From assembly GCF_004348685.1 (NCBI RefSeq), contig NZ_SMKO01000012.1, forward strand, positions 1 through 64,000: DNA of 64,000 nucleotides, in the 5' to 3' direction. The notes under the pieces were generated by a model. That model was not told the DNA's origin and did no database searches. It saw only the letters and a program-made list of their open reading frames with translations. Below are positions 25,151 to 37,763 of the stretch, piece by piece. The translations under genes were made by a program, and so were the position numbers. The stretch comes from Nonomuraea deserti. Its GTDB lineage: Bacteria; Actinomycetota; Actinomycetes; Streptosporangiales; Streptosporangiaceae. Each line of letters begins with the position of its first letter. The stretch's first letter is position 1.

Positions 25151-27403
25151 GTGCAAGCTCGCGGCAAAGATCGCTCCAACCCCGTTCTCAACATCCTGCG
25201 ACTGATCATCGCCGGGTCGGCGGCCGGGGTGCTCGCGGCCGCTGTGGCCCTGCCGGCGGTCGGCGGAGCCGGGATGTCCACGAAGAGCGCCGTCGAAGGG
25301 CTCAACCTCAAGCCGGAAAACCTCGATGAGCCTCCTCTGCCCGAGCGGACCGAGCTGCTCGACGCCAACGGCAAGAAGATCGCCTGGTTCTACTTCGAAA
25401 ACCGCCAGTCCGTGCCCCTCGACAAGGTCGCGCCGATCATGCGGACGGCGCTCATCTCGATCGAGGACTTCCGTTTCTACCAGCACGGACCGATCGATGT
25501 GGAAGGAACGGCCAGAGCGCTGATGAAGAATTTCACCAGCGGCGGCGTGACACAGGGCGGCTCGTCCATCACCCAGCAGTACGTCAAGCAGGTGCTGGTC
25601 AACAAGGCGGAGACGCCGGAGGAATACCAGGCGGCCATCGCGCCCACCATCTCCCGCAAGCTGACCGAGCTGCGCTACGCGATGGCGATCGAGAAGAAGT
25701 ACACCAAGGACCAGATTCTCGAGAAATATCTGAACATCGCCTACTTCGGTGCAGGCGCCCACGGCATCCAGGCCGCGGCCAAACGCTTCTTCGACAAGCC
25801 GGCATCCGAGCTCGACCTCGCCGAGGCCGCCACGCTGGCCGGCGCCGTGCAGAACCCCGCGCGCACCGACCCCAACGTCGACTCCGAGTCCCGCAAGCGG
25901 CTGCTGGAGCGGCGCAACGTCGTGCTCGACCGGATGGCCCAGATCGGCAAGATCACGCCGAAGGAGGCCGCCGAGGCCAAGGAAGAGAAGCTGGGCTATA
26001 AGGACGTCAAGATGTCCGGCGGCTGCGAGTCCAGCAAATTCCCGTACTTCTGCCTCTACGTCCAGTACGAGATCCTCAGCAACGAAGACTTCGGCAAGAA
26101 CCAGGACGAGCGCCGCAAGCTGCTCCAGCGCGGCGGCATGCGGATCAAGACCACGATCGATCCCAAGATGCAGGCCGCCGCCGAGAAGGCGATCAAGAAA
26201 TACGTCAGCTCCAAGGACAAGCCGGTGGCCTCGCAGGCCATGATCGTGCCCGGCACCGGCGAGATCAAGGCCATGGCCGCCTCCCGCAAGTTCGGCGGCA
26301 GCAAGAAGAAGAACGAGATGAGCTACAACATCGTGGCCGACTCGGCGCACGGTGGCGGGCGCGGCTTCCAGCAGGGCTCGACGGCCAAGGTCTACACGCT
26401 GGCCGCCGCCCTGGAAGAGGGCATGAAGTACAGCGACGGCTTCCCCTCCCCGTCCGGCTACAAGGCCGGCAGCTACAGCTCGTTCAAGAACTGCGACGGC
26501 AAGAACGTCGGCGACCCGAGCCACACCGTGCGCAACTCCAGCGAGGGCGGCGGCGGCTTCAAGACCCTGCAGACCGGCACGTGGGGCTCGGTCAACACCT
26601 TCTTCGTCAAGCTCTCGCAGGAGGTCGGCCTCTGCAAGGTCGTCAAGATGGCCAAGCGCCTCGGGGTCAAGCGGGCCGACGGCCAGAAACTGTCCGAGGT
26701 GGAGACGTTCACGCTGGGGGTCAACGAGGTCGACCCCGTCACGATCGCCAACTCGTACGCGGTGTTCGCGGCGCGCGGGGAATACTGCAAGCCGCTGGCC
26801 ATCACCGAGATCACGGACCGTAACGGCACGACGAAGCAGTACAAACCGAAGTGCTCTCAGGTGCTGGACGAAGAGGTCGCCGACGCGGTCAACGGCATCC
26901 TGGAGGGTGTCTTCACCAAGGGCACGATGAGCGGTGTGGGCGGCATCGGCAGGGACGCGGCCGGCAAGACCGGCACGACCGACAACTACATGTCGGCGTG
27001 GTTTGCCGGTTACACGCCCAACCTGGCCTCCGCGGTCAGCCTCGGCGACCCGCGCGGCACCTCGGCGCACAAGCTGATCGGCATCACGATCGGCGGCACC
27101 TACTACCCGTACGTGTACGGGTCCTCCATTTCCGGAAGGATCTGGAAAGACTCGATGCTCTCCGCCCTGAAGGGGGTCGAGCCCCGGCACTTCACGGCGG
27201 TCGACAAGTCGCGGTTCGGCGGGTGCACCGACAACTGCGCGCCCAAGCCCAAGAAGAAGCGCGACGACCGGCGAGGTGACAGAGGCCCGTTCGACATCTT
27301 CGACACGGGCGACCGCGACTGGCCCGGCGACGACGACAGGGCCGCATGGGAGGGGCGCGGCGACGACGGACGGCCCGGCGAGGGCTGGCGCGGCCGCGGC
27401 TGA
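25151..27403 (+). CDS. Bifunctional class A penicillin-binding protein (PonA2-like) without PASTA domain
   Basis: About 750 residues. N-terminal membrane anchor (LRLIIAGSAAGVLAAAVAL), glycosyltransferase-51 domain (IEDFRFYQHGPIDVEGT, GGSSITQQYVKQ), then transpeptidase with SxxK in QQGSTAKVY, SVN in GSVNTFFVK and KTGT. It polymerises and crosslinks peptidoglycan. M. tuberculosis PonA2 carries a C-terminal PASTA domain; here it is replaced by a basic then Asp/Gly/Arg-rich tail. The GTG at 25151 is preferred; the ATG at 25070 would add 27 residues. Confidence 0.93.
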   Translation: MQARGKDRSNPVLNILRLIIAGSAAGVLAAAVALPAVGGAGMSTKSAVEGLNLKPENLDEPPLPERTELLDANGKKIAWFYFENRQSVPLDKVAPIMRTALISIEDFRFYQHGPIDVEGTARALMKNFTSGGVTQGGSSITQQYVKQVLVNKAETPEEYQAAIAPTISRKLTELRYAMAIEKKYTKDQILEKYLNIAYFGAGAHGIQAAAKRFFDKPASELDLAEAATLAGAVQNPARTDPNVDSESRKRLLERRNVVLDRMAQIGKITPKEAAEAKEEKLGYKDVKMSGGCESSKFPYFCLYVQYEILSNEDFGKNQDERRKLLQRGGMRIKTTIDPKMQAAAEKAIKKYVSSKDKPVASQAMIVPGTGEIKAMAASRKFGGSKKKNEMSYNIVADSAHGGGRGFQQGSTAKVYTLAAALEEGMKYSDGFPSPSGYKAGSYSSFKNCDGKNVGDPSHTVRNSSEGGGGFKTLQTGTWGSVNTFFVKLSQEVGLCKVVKMAKRLGVKRADGQKLSEVETFTLGVNEVDPVTIANSYAVFAARGEYCKPLAITEITDRNGTTKQYKPKCSQVLDEEVADAVNGILEGVFTKGTMSGVGGIGRDAAGKTGTTDNYMSAWFAGYTPNLASAVSLGDPRGTSAHKLIGITIGGTYYPYVYGSSISGRIWKDSMLSALKGVEPRHFTAVDKSRFGGCTDNCAPKPKKKRDDRRGDRGPFDIFDTGDRDWPGDDDRAAWEGRGDDGRPGEGWRGRG

Positions 27404-27404
27404 A

Positions 27405-27440
27405 CGGACGGCGGTCCGCACGCGGACGGCGGTCCGCACG
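27405..27440. repeat. Two tandem 18-bp units after ponA
   Basis: CGGACGGCGGTCCGCACG is repeated exactly at 27405-27422 and 27423-27440, just after the stop. Each unit contains the inverted arms GGAC/GTCC and may help end transcription. Confidence 0.7.
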
Positions 27441-27636
27441 CGGGCGCTGGTTTGCACGGGCGCATGCCCTCGCGTGCCGGCTGGTTTGGGCGTGCGCGGC
27501 TCTCAGGTCGTCAGAGCGCCGGGCTGGGGCCTCCACCCATCCGAGAGGGAGGCCCCGGCCATGACAGCCGCGCCAGGCGGCCACAGAGGGCGGCTGAAGA
27601 CGCTGTACGGCGATGACGTCCCGATATGCCCCGGGA

Positions 27637-28095
27637 CTATTTGCCCGCCAGCCTCGCGCGCACCGTGGCCGCCACCCGGCCGCCCTCGGCCCGCCCGGCG
27701 ACCTTCGGGTTGACGGCCTTCATGACCTGCCCCATCGCCTGCGGCCCCGACGCGCCCGTCTCGGCGATGGCGGCATCGACCAGCGCCGCCAGCTCGTCGT
27801 CCGACAACTGAGCGGGCAGGTACTCCTCCAGCACCGCCTGCTCGTCGAGCTCCGCCTGCGCCTGCTCGGCCCGCCCCGCGTTGCCGAACGCCTCCGCCGC
27901 CTCGCGCCGCTTCTTGGCCTCCTTGGTCAGCACCTTGATGATCTCGTCATCGGTCAGCTCCCTGGCCTCCTTGCCGGAGACCTCCTCGACGTTCACCGCC
28001 GCCAGGGCCATGCGAATGGTCCGGAGACGCACCTCGTCCCGGCCCTTCAGCGAAGCCGTCAGATCGGCCTTCAGCTTGTCTTTCAATGCGCTCAT
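27637..28095 (-). CDS. GatB/YqeY-domain protein
   Basis: 152 residues, alpha-helical YqeY fold (LTASLKGRDEVRLRTIRM, EEYLPAQLSDDEL, MGQVMKAVNPKVAGRADG-like C-terminus). Related to the tail of the GatB amidotransferase subunit; may act on tRNA-linked processes. ATG at 28095; convergent with ponA. Confidence 0.9.
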   Translation of the reverse strand: MSALKDKLKADLTASLKGRDEVRLRTIRMALAAVNVEEVSGKEARELTDDEIIKVLTKEAKKRREAAEAFGNAGRAEQAQAELDEQAVLEEYLPAQLSDDELAALVDAAIAETGASGPQAMGQVMKAVNPKVAGRAEGGRVAATVRARLAGK

Positions 28096-28154
28096 GCGCA
28101 CCATCTTGCCGCCTGCGCGAACGCCCCGCGCCGGATGTCGGGCATCATGAATGG

Positions 28155-29048
28155 GTGAGGAAAGCCGTCGCAGTGCCACTGTCCATGCTCGGTCTCGGCC
28201 TGGCCGGACTGGGTTACGCCTCCGTGGTGGAGCGCAACTGGTTCCGCCTGCGCCGTTTCGACGTACCCGTGCTGGAGCGCGGCCACCGTCCCGTGCGCAT
28301 CCTCCACCTGTCCGACCTGCACCTGACGCCTGGGCGTTCGATGCTCATCAAATGGGTGCGCTCCCTGGGCGCCCTGGAGCCCGACCTGGTCGTCAACACC
28401 GGCGACTCGATCGCGCACCCGGAGGCCGTCCCCGCCCTCCTGCATGCCCTTGAGCCCCTGCTGTCCCGCCCGGGCCTGTTCGTCTACGGCTCCAACGACC
28501 TCTACGCCCCCCAGCCGAAAAACCCGGCCCGTTACCTGTGGCGCACCTCCAGGAACGAACGCCGCCAGCACGTCCCCAACCTGCCGTGGGAAGAGCTGGG
28601 CGCGGGCATGGCGTCGGAGGGCTGGCTCGACATGAACAACACCACGGCCCGCATCAAGGTGGCCGACCTCGACGTGGCCGTGGCGGGCATCCACGACTCC
28701 CACATCTCCCGCGACCGCTACGACCTCGTGGCCGGGCCCGCTCCCGCCGACGCGGACCTGCGGCTGGGCGTCATGCACTCCCCCGAGCCGCGCAACATGA
28801 CCCGCTTTGCCGACGACGGCTACCAACTCCTGCTGGCCGGCCACACACACGGGGGCCAGCTCTGCATCCCGTTCTACGGCGCCCTGGTCACCAACTGCGG
28901 CATCGACCGCGCCAGGGTGAAAGGGCTGAACCGCCACGATTCAGCCTGGCTGCACGTGTCCGCCGGCCTCGGCACCTCGCCGTACGCACCGGCCCGGTTC
29001 GCCTGCTTCCCGGAAGCGACGCTCCTGACACTGGTCCCCCGACGATAA
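28155..29048 (+). CDS. Membrane-anchored metallophosphoesterase (Rv3683-like)
   Basis: 297 residues from the GTG at 28155. N-terminal hydrophobic anchor (MLGLGLAGLGYASV), then calcineurin-like motifs HLSDLHL, NTGDSI, GSND (variant of GNHD) and GHTHGGQ that bind two metals. Substrate unknown. This is the last gene of the block shared with M. tuberculosis. Confidence 0.9.
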   Translation: MRKAVAVPLSMLGLGLAGLGYASVVERNWFRLRRFDVPVLERGHRPVRILHLSDLHLTPGRSMLIKWVRSLGALEPDLVVNTGDSIAHPEAVPALLHALEPLLSRPGLFVYGSNDLYAPQPKNPARYLWRTSRNERRQHVPNLPWEELGAGMASEGWLDMNNTTARIKVADLDVAVAGIHDSHISRDRYDLVAGPAPADADLRLGVMHSPEPRNMTRFADDGYQLLLAGHTHGGQLCIPFYGALVTNCGIDRARVKGLNRHDSAWLHVSAGLGTSPYAPARFACFPEATLLTLVPRR

Positions 29049-29113
29049 AGGCGGTCACAACCACCTTGGGAGTCCGCTAGACTTTTCCAAGCACGTGCAC
29101 GACGGCGTGCGAC

Positions 29114-29187
29114 CGGGGTGTAGCGCAGCTTGGCAGCGCGCTTCGTTCGGGACGAAGAGGTCGTGGGTTCAAATCCCGCCACCCCGA
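29114..29187 (+). tRNA. tRNA-Pro (CGG)
   Basis: 74 bases. Acceptor stem CGGGGTG/CACCCCG with discriminator A, D-arm TAGCGCAGCTTGGCAGCG, anticodon stem CTTCG/CGAAG around loop TTCGGGA (anticodon CGG), and T-arm GGGTTCAAATCCC. The CCA is not encoded. It marks the junction between conserved backbone and accessory DNA. Confidence 0.97.
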
Positions 29188-29206
29188 CAGAGTTGCCGCA
29201 GGTAGA

Positions 29207-29235
29207 AGGCCGCTTCCGAAGATCGGAAGCGGCCT
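29207..29235 (+). terminator. tRNA-Pro terminator
   Basis: Perfect 12-bp stem AGGCCGCTTCCG with 29224-29235, 5-base loop AAGAT, 20 bases after the tRNA. Confidence 0.8.
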
Positions 29236-29281
29236 CACTTGTCTGCTGAGTGACTGTCTGCGTGACTACGCGCCTTCGTCC

Positions 29282-29678
29282 TCAACCTGCGAGCAGCCGC
29301 CTTACGGGGAGCTCAGATGATCCCGCTAAGAGAATCGGGACCAGCGCCGTCCGAACGTCGCCCTCAGGCATGTCTAGGGACAGGCACAGGTCACGCGCGC
29401 GTGAGGGCCGACCGGTAGTGGTCATGAGGGTGAGGATCTGCTGGTAGGGCGGGCACTGCGGGAGCCGGTGGCGGCAGGGGTGCCGGATCGGGCTCGGCAG
29501 CCAGGACGAGCAGGGTCTTACGGGTGATCCGGAGGTGATCGAGGTCCTGGTCGAGTTCCCGTAGGCGGCCGGCCAACTCCTCGATCTGGTCTCGTGTCTG
29601 TTCGATCTGGCTGGTCAGGGCCTTATCGCGGGTGTCGATCCGGTCCAGCAGCCACGCGCCGGGGTCCGAGGCGTTCAC
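29282..29678 (-). pseudogene. Frameshifted coiled-coil/winged-helix-like gene
   Basis: The first 70 or so codons from the GTG at 29678 encode a coiled coil (LTSQIEQTRDQIEELAGRL, DHLRITRKTLLVL) and a Pro-rich linker. The frame then ends in nonsense, while another frame continues as YQQILTLMTTTGRPSRARDL and CLSLDMPEG down to a TGA at 29282-29284. That second segment looks like the DNA-binding-like C-terminus of the same actinomycete family, so the gene has lost frame near 29435-29460. No ribosome-binding site remains. Family recall is from memory and moderate. Confidence 0.6.
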
Positions 29679-29703
29679 GCCGAGCGCCAGGTGGGGTGAA
29701 GGT

Positions 29704-29907
29704 GCCGGTCAGCCTGCGGGTCATCGCGTCGGTCATCGCCCAGTACACGCGCGATTCGGAGCTGCCCGGATCGTGTTCGTAGTCGCGCACCAGGCGACGG
29801 TGCAGCGACATCGTGCCGTAGGTCTGCTCCACCACCCATCGCTTGGGCTGGGGGACGAACCCGGCCTCGGCGGGGTCGCGCTCGACGATCTGCACGTCGA
29901 TGCCGGC
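29704..29907 (-). pseudogene. IS5-family transposase remnant (C-terminal end)
   Basis: A segment of about 68 codons reads IDVQIVERDPAEAGF, PKRWVVEQTYGT, LHRRLVRDYEHD, SRVYWAMTDAMTRRLTG, the C-terminal end of IS5-type DDE transposases including the catalytic Glu in WVVEQT. The upstream DDE core is absent and the flanks read as unrelated sequence. No terminal inverted repeats were found. Confidence 0.75.
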
Positions 29908-30381
29908 GCCGGTCACCGGACGGCCGCGCCGGGACCGCGCGCCGCGCCCCGCTCGCCGGCCCCGCCCCAACCGCCCACCGCAGGGTCGCGCCGCCGCCCT
30001 GACGAGCCAACGCCGGAGCATCCAAGCCCGTTCGGCGACGAGCACCAGGGCGTGACTGTGGTCGACCGCGAATCTGTCCGTCACGGGGTACGCGCCGTTC
30101 TCGCGGGAGCGCCCTCCGGACAGGTCCACTCGTCTGTTGCGGTCCAGCGTCAGGGCAGGTGAGACGAGAAATGAAAGACAGCAGTCACTGTTTCGTAGCG
30201 TCCGGTGTACTGAACGCAGTTATGGAGCGCGAGCCGCGGGTGGCAGCGCTGACACGTGGACAGGGTAAGCGGCGCAGGCGGCCGGAGCATGGTTCGGCGT
30301 CGTGGCGGGGTGAGCCTGCGGCGTAGTGATCGGCAACCCCGTCTGGTCTAGTGGAACTTGACCTTTGCTACTCTGTGCCAA

Positions 30382-30726
30382 GTGAAGATCATCAAGCGAA
30401 TCGGGGTCATCGCGGCGGTCGGGGCGCTCGCCTGGGCTGCCACGGTGTCCACGGCCAGCGCGGACACGTGGGCCTGGCACGGGTCAGACTATGCTGTCAC
30501 GTCGTACTATGACCACAATCTCGCGGCGTGCGACAAGGAGACGGACGGTCACGGTGTGACCGCGTATGGCACCTTCTGGCACCCGCAGAACGGCAGTATG
30601 ACGCTGACGGTCACCGACGGCGGCGACGAGGGCTGCGGCGGCGCCACCACCGGCGGCTATAAGATTGACAAGATCAAGATATGCGAGAACACCGTCGGCT
30701 GCAGCAGCTGGCAAGACGTAACCTGA
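30382..30726 (+). CDS. Small secreted cysteine-containing protein, unknown
   Basis: 114 residues from the GTG at 30382: signal peptide (IGVIAAVGALAWAATV ending ASA) and a mature domain of about 89 residues with four cysteines (one each in NLAACDKE, EGCGGAT, KICENT and VGCSSW), probably two disulfides. I do not recognise it. TACTCT lies 7 bases before the GTG, fitting a leaderless transcript. Its codon usage is less GC-biased than its neighbours, suggesting recent arrival. Confidence 0.7.
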   Translation: MKIIKRIGVIAAVGALAWAATVSTASADTWAWHGSDYAVTSYYDHNLAACDKETDGHGVTAYGTFWHPQNGSMTLTVTDGGDEGCGGATTGGYKIDKIKICENTVGCSSWQDVT

Positions 30727-30914
30727 TCAGTGTGCAGGACTCCGGTGTGGCGGATGCATCTGCGGACCTGTGAACGGCGACATGCGCCGACCATGTGACA
30801 TGCGACGGGTCATCGGACGGGTCCGCGCAGCGAACCACATTCGCCCGGCCCATCCGGCCTGGTGACAGGTCGCGCGACACACCGTCACACACGACGTTCC
30901 CGCAGCTCTAACCT

Positions 30915-30953
30915 GCAAGTAGCCCGTCACATATGGTGTGACGGGCTACTTGC
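30915..30953. terminator. Strong bidirectional hairpin
   Basis: 17-bp perfect stem (GCAAGTAGCCCGTCACA at 30915-30931 with 30937-30953), 5-base loop, between the rightward small gene and the leftward giant gene. The rest of 30727-31020 shows no gene. Confidence 0.85.
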
Positions 30954-31020
30954 CTTGTGACGGCCTGTCGGCATGCGCGCGAAGGCGGGCCAGCTCCAGG
31001 GGGCGGGCGTCACATGGGGA

Positions 31021-34605
<3,585 letters not shown>

Positions 34606-34757
34606 TTAGGGCATTGATCCTCATCTTTTCGCACCTACCGAGTAAGCGCTCGGGCGGCGCTCGCGGAAATCGACAGGTGAAAGGCGGTGACGACGATCCC
34701 GAAGCCGTGCCGGGGCCCTCATCTCGGCGAGATCAGTATGAAACTTTCAGATCGGTG

Positions 34758-35591
34758 TCAGAGGGCGCGCAGGTAGGCGAGGCCGTCCACGGCCAGCGCG
34801 TCCTGGCTCTCCGCGAGGGGCCGCCAGATGGAGGCCGCGGTGGCGATGGTCTGGTTGTGCGCGGTGAACGACTCGATGACGAGCGGGCCTTCGTAGCCGG
34901 TGTCGCGCAGGGCCCGGGTGAAGCCCGGCCAGTCGAAGCGGTCGGCCCCCGGCGTGCCGCGATCGGTGCCGCACACCTGCACGTGCGCGGTGCGATCCGC
35001 CGCGGCCCGCACCGCCTGGGCGGGGTCCTTCTCCTCGATGTTCATGTGGTAGACGTCGAGTGCCAGGTGGCAGTCCTCGGGCAACGCGTCGAGCGCCTGC
35101 TCGACGGTGTTGAGGAGGCTGGTCTCGTACCGGTTGAGCGGCTCGACCGCGAGTTTCACCCCGCGCTCGGCCGCATGGTCAAGGACGGGGCGCAGCCGCT
35201 CACGCAGCTCGGCGTAGACCGCCCGGCGTTCGTCCGGCGAGAGCCGCCACGTGCGGCCGACCGAGGCGTACGCCGGCCCTGCGATCACCGGGGAGCCGAC
35301 GGTCACCGCCACGTCGACGCAGTGCCGCAGATAGTCCTGGGTGTCGCGGACGGTCTGCGGGGAGGCGGCCACGAGCTCGCGCCCCGGCGGCATGACCAGC
35401 ACCACGGACGCGGTCAGCCCGTGCTCGGCCAGCACCGCCGCGGCCTTGTCCGGGCTCCAGTCGCCGGGCCGCTCGACGGGCAGCTCGATGACGTCGAAGC
35501 CCCACCGGGCGATGCGGGGGGCGAGCCGCGCCAGGTCGTCGTCGGTCAGCGGGGAGACCCAGACCCAGGTGTTCACTCCGATGGAGAACAT
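34758..35591 (-). CDS. Xylose-isomerase-like sugar epimerase/isomerase
   Basis: 277 residues, TIM barrel of the AP-endonuclease-2 superfamily. Expected metal ligands appear in AVEPLNRYE, LALDVYHMN, HVQVCGTDRG and PLVIESF. Closest type is tagatose/psicose 3-epimerase or a 3-keto-glycoside-processing relative. It lies 39 bases downstream of the substrate-binding protein in the importer operon and presumably handles the imported sugar. Confidence 0.85.
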   Translation of the reverse strand: MFSIGVNTWVWVSPLTDDDLARLAPRIARWGFDVIELPVERPGDWSPDKAAAVLAEHGLTASVVLVMPPGRELVAASPQTVRDTQDYLRHCVDVAVTVGSPVIAGPAYASVGRTWRLSPDERRAVYAELRERLRPVLDHAAERGVKLAVEPLNRYETSLLNTVEQALDALPEDCHLALDVYHMNIEEKDPAQAVRAAADRTAHVQVCGTDRGTPGADRFDWPGFTRALRDTGYEGPLVIESFTAHNQTIATAASIWRPLAESQDALAVDGLAYLRAL

Positions 35592-35629
35592 GGCGCACCT
35601 CTTCGTCGTCGTTCGCGGGAAGGAGCCGG

Positions 35630-36826
35630 TCAGCTCTTCTTCCCGCCCCAGGCCTCCGGGAAGCCGGGCAGGTCCTCACACCCGCACAGCGCGTAGTGCA
35701 GGGGCGGCATGTTGGGCTTGAGGTAGGCTGGCAGGTTGTCGCTGGTGACCTTCGGCTGCGGCAGGTTCCACGTCTCGGGCACCTCCTCGCCCTTGAGGAT
35801 CTTCAGCGCGGCGATGATCGGGGTCCGCCACTGGTAGGTCGGGTACGTGGGCGCGACGGCGGTGAGGCCGGTGTCCTTCCATTTCTGCAGGAAGTCCTGC
35901 TGGTCCTCGCCGTTGATCGGCGGCACCGGCAGGCCGGCGTCCTCGAACGCCTCGACCGCGGCCACCGCCGTGGCGCCGGCGTCCATCCAGACGCCGTCGA
36001 TCGTGCCGTGCCGCTGGATGTAGTCGCTGACGATGCTCTTGGTCTTGGCGGCGTCGCCGTCGGTGAACTCCACCCCCACCACCTGGAGGCTGCTCTTGTC
36101 GAAGATCACCTTCGCCGCCGACCAGCGGGTCTCCAGGACGTCGACGCCGGGCAGGATGCGCAGCGCCAGCACCTTCCCGCCCGCCGGGACCTTCTCGGCC
36201 AGGAACTCGGCGGCGTCGGCGCCGAAGGCGTAGCCGCCGATGGGCTTGATGAACGTCACCGGGCAGTCCGTCTCCACGCCCCGGTCGAACACGATGACGG
36301 GCACCTTCCCGCAGGCGGCCGTCACGGCGGGGGTGAGCGTCGCCGTGGTGTTCGGTGAGACGATCAGCGCGTCGCAGCCCTTGGCCTGCAGCTCGGCGAT
36401 GTCGGAGATCTGCTTGTCGTCCTTGCCCTCGGCGTCCAGGGCGGTGAACTTCTCGATCTCCTCGTGCAGGCCCACCTCGGCCTGCATCGTCTTCCAGCCG
36501 ACCTGGCGCCAGGGGTTGTTGACCGCCGCGTTGGAGAAGCACAGGTGGTACGGCCCGTCCTTCTTGTACTGTGCCGTGTCGATCATCTTCGGGTCGATGG
36601 CCTGCTCCCAGGGCTTGGCCGCGGGGCCCTGAGGCGTCTGGGAACGCATGGCCAGCTGGGCGTCGAAGTCCGCCTGCACGAAGAACTTCGACTGCGCTCC
36701 TGTGCCCGAGCTCTCGGCGCTCGTGGCGGGCGGCGCGGGTTGGGTGGTGTCCGTCGGCTTGTCGGTGGTACAGCCGGCAAGGACGAGCGCGGCTGACACG
36801 GCGATCGCGGCCTCAAGGCGCGGCAT
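35630..36826 (-). CDS. Sugar ABC transporter substrate-binding lipoprotein
   Basis: 398 residues. Lipobox LVLAGC at the N-terminus, Thr/Pro-rich spacer, then a ribose-type periplasmic-binding fold (HLCFSNAAVNNPWRQVG, CDALIVSPNTTATLTP, VIVFDRGVET). It should capture the substrate at the outer membrane leaflet for the adjacent permeases. The ATG at 36826 has AGAGGAGA upstream and overlaps the permease stop by 14 bases. Confidence 0.9.
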   Translation of the reverse strand: MPRLEAAIAVSAALVLAGCTTDKPTDTTQPAPPATSAESSGTGAQSKFFVQADFDAQLAMRSQTPQGPAAKPWEQAIDPKMIDTAQYKKDGPYHLCFSNAAVNNPWRQVGWKTMQAEVGLHEEIEKFTALDAEGKDDKQISDIAELQAKGCDALIVSPNTTATLTPAVTAACGKVPVIVFDRGVETDCPVTFIKPIGGYAFGADAAEFLAEKVPAGGKVLALRILPGVDVLETRWSAAKVIFDKSSLQVVGVEFTDGDAAKTKSIVSDYIQRHGTIDGVWMDAGATAVAAVEAFEDAGLPVPPINGEDQQDFLQKWKDTGLTAVAPTYPTYQWRTPIIAALKILKGEEVPETWNLPQPKVTSDNLPAYLKPNMPPLHYALCGCEDLPGFPEAWGGKKS

Positions 36827-37763
36827 GAGCGTCTCCTCTTCGGGGGGTGGACTTCCGGGGAAGTCGGATGGCTCCCGCCGCGACCGCGGCGATGATGATG
36901 ACGCCCTGCACGGTGGACTCCAGCGCCCCCGAGATCCCGTACAGGTTGAGCAGGGTGAACAGCGCCTCCAGCGTGACCGCCCCGGCCATGGCGGCGAGCA
37001 CGGAGCCGCGGCCGCCGCCGAGCACCACGCCTCCGAGGACGACCGCGGTGATGGCGGAGAACTCCAGCCCTTGGCCCGCCTGCGCCGAGACCCCGGCGAA
37101 ACCGCCGAGCAGGATCGCCGCGACGGCCGCGGACAGGCCGGAGAGCATGAAGGCGAAGATCTTGACCCGGTCGACCCGCACCCCGGACAGTGCCGCGGCG
37201 CGCTCGTTGTCACCGGTGGCCATCAGCGTCTTGCCGAAGTCGGCGCGCATGAGCCAGATCGCCGCCGCGCCCACGGCCAGCAGGATCAGCACCGACCACG
37301 GCAGCGGCCCGAGGCCGCCGCGGCCGAACGCCCGGAAGCCCTCCGACAGCGCGCCGCGCGGCGCGCCACCGGTCCAGAGGAAGACCGCCCCGCTGAGGAC
37401 GAGCAGCATGCCGAGCGTCACGATGAACGACGGCACCCGCAGCTTGGTGGTGAGCACGCCGTTGACGAGGCCGACGAGCAGCCCGGCGACGATCAGCAGG
37501 GCGAGGACCGGCCAGGTGACGGACTCGTCGCCGTCGATCAGCCGGGCGGCGATCACCACCTCGGCCGTCACCAGCGAGCCGACCGACAGGTCGAACTCGC
37601 CGGAGACGACGACGAAATATTGTCCCGCGGCGAGGATCACCAGCGGCGCGGCCCGCTTGAGGAACGCCAGGAACCCGGCGGGTTCCAGAAAGTAGGGATT
37701 GGCGACTGCGATCGCGGCCAGCAGCACCACGAGGACCGCGAGGATGGGTAGTGCCCGTTTCAT
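36813..37763 (-). CDS. Ribose/inositol-type ABC permease, second subunit
   Basis: 316 residues with about eight to ten membrane helices and the RbsC-family signatures GEFDLSVGSLVT and VVLGGVVLGGGRGS. It pairs with the frameshifted permease upstream. The ATG overlaps that gene's stop by 4 bases. Confidence 0.9.
   Translation of the reverse strand: MKRALPILAVLVVLLAAIAVANPYFLEPAGFLAFLKRAAPLVILAAGQYFVVVSGEFDLSVGSLVTAEVVIAARLIDGDESVTWPVLALLIVAGLLVGLVNGVLTTKLRVPSFIVTLGMLLVLSGAVFLWTGGAPRGALSEGFRAFGRGGLGPLPWSVLILLAVGAAAIWLMRADFGKTLMATGDNERAAALSGVRVDRVKIFAFMLSGLSAAVAAILLGGFAGVSAQAGQGLEFSAITAVVLGGVVLGGGRGSVLAAMAGAVTLEALFTLLNLYGISGALESTVQGVIIIAAVAAGAIRLPRKSTPRRGDAHAAP

Noticed and set aside
25142..27457. 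771-codon open frame antisense to the penicillin-binding protein gene
   Set aside because: Composition is the complement of the ponA codons, with no domain or start signal.
29250..29447. Small rightward gene after tRNA-Pro
   Set aside because: The opposite strand carries the recognisable C-terminus of the frameshifted coiled-coil gene; the plus-strand frame has no features.
30220..30480. Leftward 86-codon frame overlapping the small secreted protein
   Set aside because: Pro/Arg/Ala-rich and featureless, while the plus-strand gene has a signal peptide.
29188..31020. Duplicate of the tRNA-Pro 3' end as an attachment site
   Set aside because: I looked for the T-arm/acceptor sequence again downstream in the window and did not find it.
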